Below, in pieces: positions 50,747 to 59,148 of a stretch of 64,000 bases of DNA. The first letter of the stretch is position 1; each line of letters begins with the position of its first letter. Location: NCBI RefSeq assembly GCF_001676025.1, contig NZ_LZFW01000005.1:18976-82975 (forward strand). Reading direction: 5' to 3'. Below the pieces are notes generated by a model. That model had not been told where the DNA came from, did not search any database, and saw nothing but the letters and a program-made list of their open reading frames with translations. Origin of the DNA: Vibrio sp. UCD-FRSSP16_30 (GTDB lineage: Bacteria; Pseudomonadota; Gammaproteobacteria; Enterobacterales; Vibrionaceae). The translations under genes were made by a program, and so were the position numbers.

Positions 50747-50797
50747 TTATGTCACGATTAGCAGGAGGAGCAGAGATATTGAAACGAAAAATTTCAT
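50747..50797 (-). CDS. leuL: leu operon leader peptide
   Basis: A 16-codon ORF, MKFFVSISLLLLLIVT, with five consecutive leucine codons (CTG CTC CTC CTG CTA) at positions 9-13. It ends 5 bases before the antiterminator arm of the attenuator and lies 115 nt before leuA. E. coli LeuL has four consecutive leucines; the sequence is otherwise unrelated, as usual for leader peptides. Confidence 0.88.
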   Translation of the reverse strand: MKFFVSISLLLLLIVT

Positions 50798-50828
50798 TTT
50801 TAAAACAATCCACAAATGAGTTAACAAA

Positions 50829-50858
50829 TTAATACCGCAATTTACCTATAAGCGTCAA
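50829..50858 (-). promoter_or_regulatory. Promoter of leuLABCD
   Basis: TTGACG (50853-50858) and TATTAA (50829-50834) on the minus strand with an 18-bp spacer. Transcription would start near 50822, giving about 25 nt before leuL. Confidence 0.65.
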
Positions 50859-51376
50859 GAAGAAAGTTCAATAATCATTCATATAAAGAAGGTTTTATGA
50901 CTGGATACGCAGTTGGACTTCATGTAAGCAATTGAAACTTAAAGGTTATCTGCGCTGTTTTATTTCGGTTAATTAATTTGAACTTCATTATAACGATACT
51001 GCAACTATCGTTAATCAATCAGCTGACTATTACAGTAGAAATGTATGCACCTATAAGCTCTCGTTATCTTATAAAGGAAATAGATAAGGTAATTGCTTGT
51101 TTTTAACTTTATCAACCCGCTTGTATCTTAATGATAAGGTCATTTTTGCTACTAACGATGATAAAGTACATGGTTCAGGTCTAGTTGGTAGCAGATGTTA
51201 TTGATTTATATGGATCTGGGACTCAGCAAAATATGGCTATTGACTGTCGCGAGTGTAATTTGAAAAACGCACTATTTAATAGCCTCAACTTTCTCGAAAA
51301 TATGCTTAAGCATTTGTTTTGCATCCTATCATTAGTAATGATGACATAAATCGCTACAGCACTAGGACGATAATCC
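50859..51376. other. Intergenic region between leuLABCD and the RND genes
   Basis: About 500 bases, AT-rich, without a credible gene, tRNA or RNA hairpin that I can see. It must hold the promoter of the RND operon and any LeuO or Lrp sites for leu. No TetR/AcrR-type regulator gene is present, unlike many RND operons. Confidence 0.5.
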
Positions 51377-52699
51377 ATGAAACTCAATCGTAAATTTCTT
51401 TTTTTCCCTGCTGTCGCGGTTGGAGTCATCATCTTATTGATCATGATTGAAACTCGTCCGGATGTACCGACTAAGCCTGCCGGAGATAGAGCAAAACCGG
51501 TAAAAGTGATGACCATGAATCCTATCTCAATCGCGCCTGAGGCTATTGGTTTTGGACAGGTGGCGGCCAAGTTTGAGTGGAAATCAATTGCCGAAGTATC
51601 GGGTAAAGTGGTTTATCGAAATCCACAGTTAGAGCGCGGAAGAGTGTTAAAAGCGGGCACCGAAGTATTGAGGATTGACCCTTTAGATTACGAGCTAAAG
51701 CTAGTGCAAGCTAAAGCCGATTTAAGCTCAACACAAACGCAGCTTAAAAAACTCGCATTAGAAAATAAAAACAGTCAAAACAGCCTGAAAATTGAAAGAA
51801 CTCGTCTTAAATTAGCCAATACTGAGTTGAAACGAGTTCAAGATTTGAGAAACAAGAAAGTGGCTTCTCAATCAGATGTCGATACCCAGCAGCAAGCCTA
51901 TCTTGCACAGCAAAAATTAGTACAAGATATTGAAAATCAAATTGCCTTGTATCCTGATGAAAAGAAAGTCGCCGCAGCATTAATTGAAGTGAATCGAGCG
52001 AAAGTAAAAGAAGCTGAACGTTCTCTTGAGAAAACGAAAGTCATTTTGCCTCGCGACCTGCGTATTTCCACTGTTGATATAGAACTTAATCAGGTAGTGA
52101 ACATGCAACAACAGATGTTTACGGCTCAAGGGTTAGATGTCATGGAAATTGAAGCGCAAATATCCATTCATGACATGCAACTGCTTACGCAAAGCTTAAA
52201 CACTAAGCAAAATAACTCAACCAATTCATTACCAGATTTTTCACGTCTTACAGCGTCAGTTACGTTATCCAGTGGTCACTTCAAAGAAGTGTGGCCAGCT
52301 AAAGTGGTGCGAGTGAGCGATTCTATCGATTCTACTCATGCGACTGTGGGGGTGATTCTTGAGATTAAACAAACGGATCTACAGCACCTATCAAACCGTA
52401 CCTTATCCATGTTAAGTGGCATGCTTGTGCGAGCTAAAATTGATGGAATAGCATCATCGTCATGGGCTATCCCGGAAAGAGCTCTGCATGGGGATCATGT
52501 GTATATATTTGAGAATAATAAATTAAAGATTTTACCAGTATCGGTTTATTATCGACGTGATCAGCAGGTTGTTGTTGAGGGGGATCTATCGAAAGGTGAT
52601 CAACTGATCTTGAACGATCTACTGCCGGCTATCTCAAATATGTCCCTTAAGCTTGAAACAGTAAGTGATGAGCCTAAAGATCAGGAGGATGCTGCGTGA
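51377..52699 (+). CDS. RND efflux periplasmic adaptor (membrane fusion protein)
   Basis: 440 residues: N-terminal membrane anchor (LFFPAVAVGVIILLIMI, 8-24), then the hairpin coiled coil (about 100-215, with LTQTQLKKLALEN-like heptads), lipoyl halves and a beta-barrel domain. No lipobox cysteine, so it is helix-anchored rather than a lipoprotein. Its stop overlaps the GTG start of the RND pump by 4 bases (GTGA). It bridges the pump to an outer-membrane TolC, which is not encoded here. Confidence 0.92.
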   Translation: MKLNRKFLFFPAVAVGVIILLIMIETRPDVPTKPAGDRAKPVKVMTMNPISIAPEAIGFGQVAAKFEWKSIAEVSGKVVYRNPQLERGRVLKAGTEVLRIDPLDYELKLVQAKADLSSTQTQLKKLALENKNSQNSLKIERTRLKLANTELKRVQDLRNKKVASQSDVDTQQQAYLAQQKLVQDIENQIALYPDEKKVAAALIEVNRAKVKEAERSLEKTKVILPRDLRISTVDIELNQVVNMQQQMFTAQGLDVMEIEAQISIHDMQLLTQSLNTKQNNSTNSLPDFSRLTASVTLSSGHFKEVWPAKVVRVSDSIDSTHATVGVILEIKQTDLQHLSNRTLSMLSGMLVRAKIDGIASSSWAIPERALHGDHVYIFENNKLKILPVSVYYRRDQQVVVEGDLSKGDQLILNDLLPAISNMSLKLETVSDEPKDQEDAA

Positions 52700-55600
52700 T
52701 TCGCTTTTTTGCAAGGCATCCAACCGCTGCCAACTTATTGATGTTTTTGATTTTCCTTGTTGGCGTACTTTCTTTGCCAACAATTAAACGTGAAACTTTC
52801 CCTGAGTTTTCACCTCCTTACATTATGGCTACGATAGTCTATCCGGGCGCTTCTCCTATGGAGGTAGAAGAGAGCTTGTGTGTGCGCATGGAAGATGCTG
52901 TAGACGGTTTATCGAATATCGAAGAAACCACCTGTGAGGCTGTAGAAGGCAGTGCAAGGTTGACATTGAAGCTCAACACTTCGGCTGATATAGGCCGCAT
53001 GCTGGTGGATGTGCAAACCAAAATTAATGCCATTAACGACTTTCCTGATGAAATTGAATCGCCGGTCGTGCAAGAGCTTGATTGGAATGAACCCGTTGTC
53101 GATGTGGCAATTACCGCCAATACCAGTTGGCCAGAGCTTAAAGCATACGCGGAACATCTAAAGCGTATTATGAAGTTAGATTATGGCGTTTCATTGGTTG
53201 ATGTGACTGGTTTCTCTGATCATGAATACCGCGTTGAACTCAATACATACGCAATGCGTCAGTTGGGTCTAACCATTAATGATATCGCCACGCAAATAGG
53301 CAAGCAAAACGTCAAACTGCCAAGTGGTAGTGTTGAAACTCCGCAAAAGAATCTACTTATACGTTTTGATGAGAGACAAATTACGCCAGATCAACTTGAG
53401 AATATAGTGGTGGGTTCAGGCTCTAATGGCGCGATTGTTCGATTGCGCGATGTCGCAACGATCACCGATCGTTTCGAGTTAGACGAACAAAAGATTCTAT
53501 TTGATCAAACACCTTCAGCCATATTAAAAGTCAGTAAAAACAAAGAAGATGATGCATTAAGAATTAAAGATGATGTGGTGCGATTTGTCGAGGCGCAGCG
53601 AGCTATCGCCCCTGATGGTGTCACCATCAGTATGACTAACGATCTTTCATCGGTATTGTGGGATCGATTGACCATGATGGTGCGCAATGGCTGGCAAGGC
53701 ATTGTGCTAGTTTTCGCTACCATGTGGCTGTTTTTCAGTTTGCGCTACTCTTTTTGGGTTGCTGCCGGTCTGCCTGTCGCCTTCTTAGGCGGACTATTTA
53801 TGATGGCTAATTTAGGCATCTCTATCAATATTATGTCGCTAGTAGGGCTACTGATGGCGATAGGTATCATGATGGATGATGCCATAGTCATTGCCGAATC
53901 CATCGCCTCCCATTTAGATCGGGGGCTAAATATTGATGATGCGGTCTATGAAGGGGTCAAAAAGGTACTTCCCGGTGTTGTCTCTTCTTTTCTCACTACA
54001 GTGTGTATTTTTGGTAGTTTACTGTTTCTTGATGGTGAGATGGGCGCAGTACTGAAAGCGGTGCCGCAAGTACTGATATTGGTATTGAGTTTAAGCCTTG
54101 TCGAAGCATTTTTAATTTTGCCCCACCATCTAGCTCATTCACTGCATAGTGCGAAAAAAGAACGACCAGATTTGCATTTTAAAACGGTCTTTTTAAGAAA
54201 GTTTGATGAGTTCCGCAATGGCACATTAGTCCGTGCTGTCGACAAAGTGGTGGAGTATCGTTACTTATTTATGGGCTCTGTTATTGCCGCCTTACTGATA
54301 TCGGTTTCGTTATTGGCTGGTGGCTATCTTAAGTTTGTACCATTCCCCGATTTAGATGGTGATATCGCCGAAGCTCGAATTATTTTACCTCCAGGTTCTA
54401 CCTTGTCTCAAACTGAAGCTGTGGTTGACCGTTTGGTTATATCAGCTAAGAAACTGGATAAAGAGTGGACGAAAAACGTAGAAAATGGCGTACCGCTCAT
54501 TCAGCACATTACGGCCAGTTATAATTCTAATGCCGATGCCAACGAATCCGGTCCGCACATTGCGACAGTACGTTTAGACTTACTGGGAGCGGAAGAGCGA
54601 AATACTCTTTTAGATGATTTTATTGATGCTTGGCGAAGTGATGTAGGGGAGCTTGCTACCCCCATTTCGCTAGTCTTCAAACAACCGACAATGGGGCCGG
54701 GTGGTCGCGCGATTGAAATTCGTCTACAACATGACAACCTTGAATCTTTGAAAGCGGCTTCTATTGAAGTGCAATCTTATCTTAACGAATTTGATGGCGT
54801 CCATGGGGTGCTTGATGACATGCGAATGGGTAAAGAAGAGGTATTGGTAAAATTACGTCCTGGAGCTGAGGCTTATGGGGTGAATGGACAGATGATTGCG
54901 AGCCAGTTGCGGGCGGCATTTTATGGTGAAACCGCTGATGAAATACAAATCGGCGTAGAAAACATAAAAGTTGAAGTACGTCTTGATGAGGCAGAAGCTG
55001 GTAATCTACAGCGCTTGGCTAATTTCCCTATCATCATGCCTAGTGGCGCACAGATCCCACTTGGAACGTTAGCCAGTTTTGATTTTCAGCGAAATTATGT
55101 ACGAATTCAGCGCATTAATGGTATGCGAACGGTCGCGGTGTTTAGTGATTTAGATACTGCGAAAGCAAGTTCAGGTGAAATTATTAACACCTTTAGAACT
55201 CAAGAACTGCCTAAGCTGAAAAAAGAATACCCCGGTATTCGTATTGATTTTGAAGGGGAATCGAAAGACACCGCTAAAACCAGCTCTTCTATGGGTAAAG
55301 GATTTTTAGTCGGCCTGTTTGGTGTGTTTGCCATTTTAAGTTACCAGTTCCGCAGTTACATTGAGCCTTTTGTGGTGATGTTGGCGATCCCTCTGGCGCT
55401 AATTGGTGTCATTTGGGGGCACTTCTTTCTGGGGCATAACATGAGTATGCCGAGCATCATGGGCTTTATTTCATTAGCAGGGATTGTGGTGAATGACTCG
55501 ATACTGCTGGTGCAATATATTCGTTTTCATATAGATGAAGGCGAGACAGTACGAGAAGCGGTGGTAAAAGCCAGTCAGGAGCGTTTCCGCGCCGTATTTA

Positions 55601-55803
55601 TTACCTCCCTTACAACAGCCGCAGGTTTACTACCTCTTTTGCTTGAAACCAGCTTACAAGCACAGGTTATTCAGCCATTGGTCATCTCTATTGTGTTTGG
55701 TATTTTTGCATCAACAGTACTGGTGCTGTTTATGGTGCCATGTGCGTACACTATTTTGGCTGATTTTGGAAAGATATCTAAGCATGAAAATCTTGATAAT
55801 TAG
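52696..55803 (+). CDS. RND efflux pump, inner-membrane permease
   Basis: 1035 residues of the AcrB/HAE superfamily: twelve helices in two repeats with two large periplasmic loops. N-terminal MIRFFARHPTAANLL, the GxGxxD-type VGLLMAIGIMMDDAIVIAE in helix 4 with the two proton-relay aspartates, and the matching FISLAGIVVNDSILLVQ in the second half. The start is GTG at 52696 with AGGAGG 8 nt upstream, overlapping the adaptor stop. The substrate is not predictable. It belongs to the group of pumps with short second-half relay rather than the classical AcrB drug pumps. Confidence 0.93.
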   Translation: MIRFFARHPTAANLLMFLIFLVGVLSLPTIKRETFPEFSPPYIMATIVYPGASPMEVEESLCVRMEDAVDGLSNIEETTCEAVEGSARLTLKLNTSADIGRMLVDVQTKINAINDFPDEIESPVVQELDWNEPVVDVAITANTSWPELKAYAEHLKRIMKLDYGVSLVDVTGFSDHEYRVELNTYAMRQLGLTINDIATQIGKQNVKLPSGSVETPQKNLLIRFDERQITPDQLENIVVGSGSNGAIVRLRDVATITDRFELDEQKILFDQTPSAILKVSKNKEDDALRIKDDVVRFVEAQRAIAPDGVTISMTNDLSSVLWDRLTMMVRNGWQGIVLVFATMWLFFSLRYSFWVAAGLPVAFLGGLFMMANLGISINIMSLVGLLMAIGIMMDDAIVIAESIASHLDRGLNIDDAVYEGVKKVLPGVVSSFLTTVCIFGSLLFLDGEMGAVLKAVPQVLILVLSLSLVEAFLILPHHLAHSLHSAKKERPDLHFKTVFLRKFDEFRNGTLVRAVDKVVEYRYLFMGSVIAALLISVSLLAGGYLKFVPFPDLDGDIAEARIILPPGSTLSQTEAVVDRLVISAKKLDKEWTKNVENGVPLIQHITASYNSNADANESGPHIATVRLDLLGAEERNTLLDDFIDAWRSDVGELATPISLVFKQPTMGPGGRAIEIRLQHDNLESLKAASIEVQSYLNEFDGVHGVLDDMRMGKEEVLVKLRPGAEAYGVNGQMIASQLRAAFYGETADEIQIGVENIKVEVRLDEAEAGNLQRLANFPIIMPSGAQIPLGTLASFDFQRNYVRIQRINGMRTVAVFSDLDTAKASSGEIINTFRTQELPKLKKEYPGIRIDFEGESKDTAKTSSSMGKGFLVGLFGVFAILSYQFRSYIEPFVVMLAIPLALIGVIWGHFFLGHNMSMPSIMGFISLAGIVVNDSILLVQYIRFHIDEGETVREAVVKASQERFRAVFITSLTTAAGLLPLLLETSLQAQVIQPLVISIVFGIFASTVLVLFMVPCAYTILADFGKISKHENLDN

Positions 55804-55840
55804 TTTTAAATCATAAGCTTAGTTTTTATAAATAAAAAAC

Positions 55841-55862
55841 CTATGAAACTGTAATTTCATAG
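55841..55862. repeat. Short inverted repeat after the RND genes
   Basis: CTATGAAA (55841-55848) and TTTCATAG (55855-55862), 8-bp arms with a 6-nt loop. An A-run lies on its left but no T tract on its right, so termination of the RND transcript here is uncertain. Confidence 0.45.
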
Positions 55863-55870
55863 CAAACAAA

Positions 55871-55890
55871 ACGTCACTTATTTGTCACTT
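55871..55890 (+). promoter_or_regulatory. Candidate Pho box upstream of the PAP2 gene
   Basis: GTCACTT is repeated exactly at 55873-55879 and 55884-55890, an 11-bp period with a 4-bp spacer, matching the layout of the PhoB box (two 7-bp repeats of the CTGTCAT type 11 bp apart). It lies about 55 bp before the PAP2 start. The -10 about 10 bp further is not clear. Confidence 0.55.
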
Positions 55891-55932
55891 AACTTCCTTA
55901 GCTTGGGATCAACTAAACTAAGGAAGTTAAGT
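55887..55932 (+). repeat. Long inverted repeat before the PAP2 ribosome site
   Basis: A perfect 15-bp repeat (55887-55901 and 55918-55932) around a 16-nt loop. The 3' arm ends just before the AGGACAGGG ribosome site (55933-55941) of the PAP2 gene. It could be an operator or an RNA hairpin next to the ribosome site; its left arm also overlaps the end of the candidate Pho box. Confidence 0.65.
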
Positions 55933-55943
55933 AGGACAGGGAA

Positions 55944-56501
55944 ATGAGTAGTTTTGATTTTGATAGCCAGGGTAGGCAAAGTATCAACCCTATTGTTCGT
56001 TTCGATTTAGCATTCTCACTATTTTGTACCGAACATAAATATGCCAATCAAGTGAGCTTAATTAGTCGCGCCGTATCTCATTCGGGAGATGGTCATTTAT
56101 ATGTCGTATTAGCGTTAATCGCTTATATGATTGATTCAACTATTGGTAGCTTGTTTTTAGCGTGTGGTCTGCTCGCTTTTGCTATTGAGCTTCCCATCTA
56201 TTGGCTAACTAAAAATAGTGTTCGCCGTCGCCGTCCTCATGAGTTATCTGCACGTTTTACCAACTTTATAGAACCATCAGATAAATACAGTTTACCTTCG
56301 GGGCATACCGCTGCTGCCACTATCATGGCGATCAATATCAGCATGTTCTTTCCTAGCCTAGCCATTTTTGCCGTTGTTTGGGCAAGTCTAATTGCACTAT
56401 CTCGTATATTGCTTGGTGTGCACTTTTTCAGTGACATCGTGGCTGGGATGATTCTTGGTTTAGTCAGCGCGCTGACTGCAATGGCGATTATAGGGGCTTA
56501 A
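55944..56501 (+). CDS. PAP2-family membrane phosphatase
   Basis: 185 residues with about five to six helices and all three motifs of the PAP2/lipid phosphate phosphatase family: KNSVRRRRP (K-x6-RP), PSGHT, and SRILLGVHFFSD (SR-x5-H-x3-D). Likely dephosphorylates phosphatidic acid, phosphatidylglycerol phosphate or undecaprenyl pyrophosphate at the inner membrane. The gene is one base upstream of a glycosyltransferase gene in the same direction, and downstream of a candidate Pho box. The pair may remodel lipids when phosphate is scarce (inference). Confidence 0.93.
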   Translation: MSSFDFDSQGRQSINPIVRFDLAFSLFCTEHKYANQVSLISRAVSHSGDGHLYVVLALIAYMIDSTIGSLFLACGLLAFAIELPIYWLTKNSVRRRRPHELSARFTNFIEPSDKYSLPSGHTAAATIMAINISMFFPSLAIFAVVWASLIALSRILLGVHFFSDIVAGMILGLVSALTAMAIIGA

Positions 56502-56502
56502 C

Positions 56503-57561
56503 ATGAAAATATTATATGGTGTTCAAGGCACAGGTAATGGCCACATTGCACGAGCAAGAGCGATGGCAGAAGCATTTAAAAAAAGAGATAACGTTGAAGT
56601 TGATTTTGTCTTTTCAGGTAGAGAAAAACAAAAGTATTTCTCTATGGATGCCTTTGATGGTTATCGCACTTTTTCCGGGTTGACCTTCAACTCTAATAGC
56701 GGAAAAGTGGATTACTTAAAAACAGCCACCAATAATAATGTGGTTGAGTTACTGCAAGATATTAAAACTCTAGACGTTAAAAAATACGATTTAGTGCTTA
56801 ATGATTTTGAGCCGATTAGTGCTTGGGCTGCCAAGAAACATAAAGTGCCTTGTATCGGCATTAGTCACCAAAATGCATTTCGCTACCAAGTACCCAAAAA
56901 AGGGTATGGGCTAATGGATAAAACCATTATTCATCATTTTGCGCCATCTGATTTTCAGGTTGGACTGCATTGGTATCATTTTGATCAGCCGATCTTACCG
57001 CCTATTGTTCACGTGTGTGATACACAAAGCACGGCCGAAGAAGCATTTGTTTTGGTGTATTTACCTTTTGAAGATTTAAAGCAAGTGAGAGAGTTACTGC
57101 AACGTCTCTCTGGGTATTCTTTTCGTTGTTATCACCCTGATATTAAGCAAGCGCGAGATACTGATAACGTGCAGCTTCGCCCTCTGTCATTTAGCGAGTT
57201 TCAACGAGACCTTGCCAGTTGTCACGGTGTGATTGCCAATGGCGGTTTTGAGTTACCGTCAGAGGCTCTTTCTTTAGGAAAGAAGCTGTTGCTAAAACCT
57301 CTTGATGGGCAATTTGAGCAGCAAAGTAATGTCGCAACATTAGAGTATCTTGGTTTGGGTAGCGCAATGCTTGAGCTTGAATTGGGTACGATACGTAAGT
57401 GGCTTGAAGAGGATACACCTGACCCTATTCATTACCCTGATGTTGCAGGCGCAATTTCTGATTGGGTGTTGGAAGGGGATTGGAACCAGCAACAAAAGCT
57501 CAGTCAAAATCTGTGGAAACAAGTCAGTTTCCCAACACATATGACCCATCTGCTAGATTAA
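56503..57561 (+). CDS. MJ1255/VC2487 family glycosyltransferase
   Basis: 352 residues starting MKILYGVQGTGNGHIARARA, the N-terminal loop of the GT-B family named after MJ1255 and VC2487; the second Rossmann half carries FQRDLASCHGVIANGGFELPSEALSLGKK, a nucleotide-sugar and acceptor-site segment (given here in parts). GT-B enzymes of this sort are related to MurG and MGDG synthases. Acceptor and sugar are unknown. One base separates it from the PAP2 gene, so they are cotranscribed and probably act on the same lipid. Confidence 0.9.
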   Translation: MKILYGVQGTGNGHIARARAMAEAFKKRDNVEVDFVFSGREKQKYFSMDAFDGYRTFSGLTFNSNSGKVDYLKTATNNNVVELLQDIKTLDVKKYDLVLNDFEPISAWAAKKHKVPCIGISHQNAFRYQVPKKGYGLMDKTIIHHFAPSDFQVGLHWYHFDQPILPPIVHVCDTQSTAEEAFVLVYLPFEDLKQVRELLQRLSGYSFRCYHPDIKQARDTDNVQLRPLSFSEFQRDLASCHGVIANGGFELPSEALSLGKKLLLKPLDGQFEQQSNVATLEYLGLGSAMLELELGTIRKWLEEDTPDPIHYPDVAGAISDWVLEGDWNQQQKLSQNLWKQVSFPTHMTHLLD

Positions 57562-57946
57562 TCAATTGCTGTTTTTTGAATGGTAAAATTGATTTGATCA
57601 ATAAGTTGTTTAAGAGAACCGCCATCAAAGATGGGGGTTTTCTTATCAATATCCGACGTTAATTAAGCGATAGACTGTGTTTTTCTTATCTAAAAATAAC
57701 TTTTTATTTTTTTAGGTTTTACCTAAGTTATTGTTTTTTTATGGCAAAACATGGTAATAACTAAAATGTACTGATTCTTTGTCAATTTGCTTGTTCTGAC
57801 CTAATGATATGCAACATATTAGGGCTATTGAGTATTCACCCCGTTAATGATTGTTGGTCGGTTTTTGTTTCATACCTCACTTTCTTGATATGAAATTTAC
57901 CGTTAAAACCAATACTCAGTAGGGGACTAAATAGAGAGAAAAGCGA
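57562..57946. other. AT-rich leuO upstream region
   Basis: 385 bases without a gene. A weak hairpin with a mismatch near 57618-57646 (GGGGTTTTC on its right) might end the glycosyltransferase transcript. The rest is very AT-rich with T and A runs (57680-57740), as expected for the H-NS-silenced leuO promoter known from enterics. No clear sigma70 hexamers stand out to me. Confidence 0.5.
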
Positions 57947-58915
57947 ATGTTGATGAGTAATAGTACACATGAATTACCACAAGCTACAAGTAACAAGGGA
58001 AGCACACTTAGAGGTGTCGATCTTAACTTGTTGATCGTGTTTGATGCAGTGATGCAAGAACAAAATATTACTCGTGCAGCTCGAAATTTAAATATGTCTC
58101 AACCTGCCGTTAGTAATGCAGTATCACGTTTAAAAGTGATGTTTAAAGATGACTTATTTATGCGTAAAGGACGCGGTATCGCTCCAACGCTGCGCGCTCG
58201 CCAATTATCAACACCAGTACGTCAAGCATTGCAGTTAGTAAAAAATGAATTGCCAGGAGAGCTATTTGATCCTGAAACTTCTAGCCATACGTTTTCTGTG
58301 GCGATAGCGACACCGAACGATGTGCGCTTTGCTCCAGAGCTTATTAATAGCACCACTAAGAAAGCACCAAACGTGAAGTTACATCTTGATTCTGCTGGTG
58401 GCGTTTCTCTTCAAGAACAAATCATTCAGCAAGAAATAGATTTTATTATTGATAACACATGCTTTGATGAAGTGGGTTTTATTAGTACAGAAATGTTCAG
58501 TGATGATTTGGTCGTGATATGTGCTCTCAATCATCCTCGATTAGGACAAAAAACTGAACTGACGATGGATCAATTGTTACTTGAGCAACATGCCAGTTTG
58601 TCTCCTTCTAGCGATGTGATGGATTTGAATACCATTGTCTACCATAATCTACCAGTACAGTGGGCTTATCGTGGAGCAACATTAGGTAACTTGATTGCCA
58701 TTGCAGCGCAATCAGAACTTGTTTGCGTAGTACCTCGTTGGGTAAAAGACTTTTTCCCAACAAGTTTAGAGTTACATGCGATGCCATTTCCTGGTGAGCA
58801 AGCAAGCATAAAAACCTATTTAACATGGCATGAATCTCGTCAAAGTGATGCGGCGCATACTTGGATGCGAGAGCAACTGATGACAGTTTGCAACGATGTT
58901 GTTGAGAAAGGGTAA
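57947..58915 (+). CDS. leuO: LysR-type regulator LeuO
   Basis: 322 residues: a polar N-terminal extension (1-20), the winged helix LRGVDLNLLIVFDAVMQEQNITRAARNL with recognition helix NMSQPAVSNAVSRLK (in parts), and the effector domain. LeuO antagonises H-NS and controls stress, acid and virulence genes; in V. cholerae it is ToxR-dependent, in V. parahaemolyticus it is called CalR. Here it lies 7 kb from leuABCD rather than directly beside it as in E. coli, with RND, PAP2 and glycosyltransferase genes between. ATG at 57947 or 57953. Confidence 0.94.
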   Translation: MLMSNSTHELPQATSNKGSTLRGVDLNLLIVFDAVMQEQNITRAARNLNMSQPAVSNAVSRLKVMFKDDLFMRKGRGIAPTLRARQLSTPVRQALQLVKNELPGELFDPETSSHTFSVAIATPNDVRFAPELINSTTKKAPNVKLHLDSAGGVSLQEQIIQQEIDFIIDNTCFDEVGFISTEMFSDDLVVICALNHPRLGQKTELTMDQLLLEQHASLSPSSDVMDLNTIVYHNLPVQWAYRGATLGNLIAIAAQSELVCVVPRWVKDFFPTSLELHAMPFPGEQASIKTYLTWHESRQSDAAHTWMREQLMTVCNDVVEKG

Positions 58916-58952
58916 TCACACATATTCACCTAGTATCATTTGATGAATTGCC

Positions 58953-58987
58953 AAGCATCGGAAGCTAATGCCTTCGGTGCTTTTTTT
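58953..58987 (+). terminator. Terminator of leuO
   Basis: Hairpin around AAGCATCGGAAG / CTTCGGTGCTT (58953-58982; a mismatch or G-U in the stem) followed by T7. It lies 37 bases past the leuO stop. Confidence 0.88.
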
Positions 58988-59148
58988 ATGTTCAATTATT
59001 GGTGATTGCTGCTCTTACCAGTCATAAAAAAGCGGACTTATGTTCAATTTTGTATAATAGAACGGCAACTGGAATTGCCTTTTATTTACTCGACTGTAAA
59101 CTATTTAACTTACTCAGCTTACACGTGTAAGCCAAAAGGCAGAGGTTT

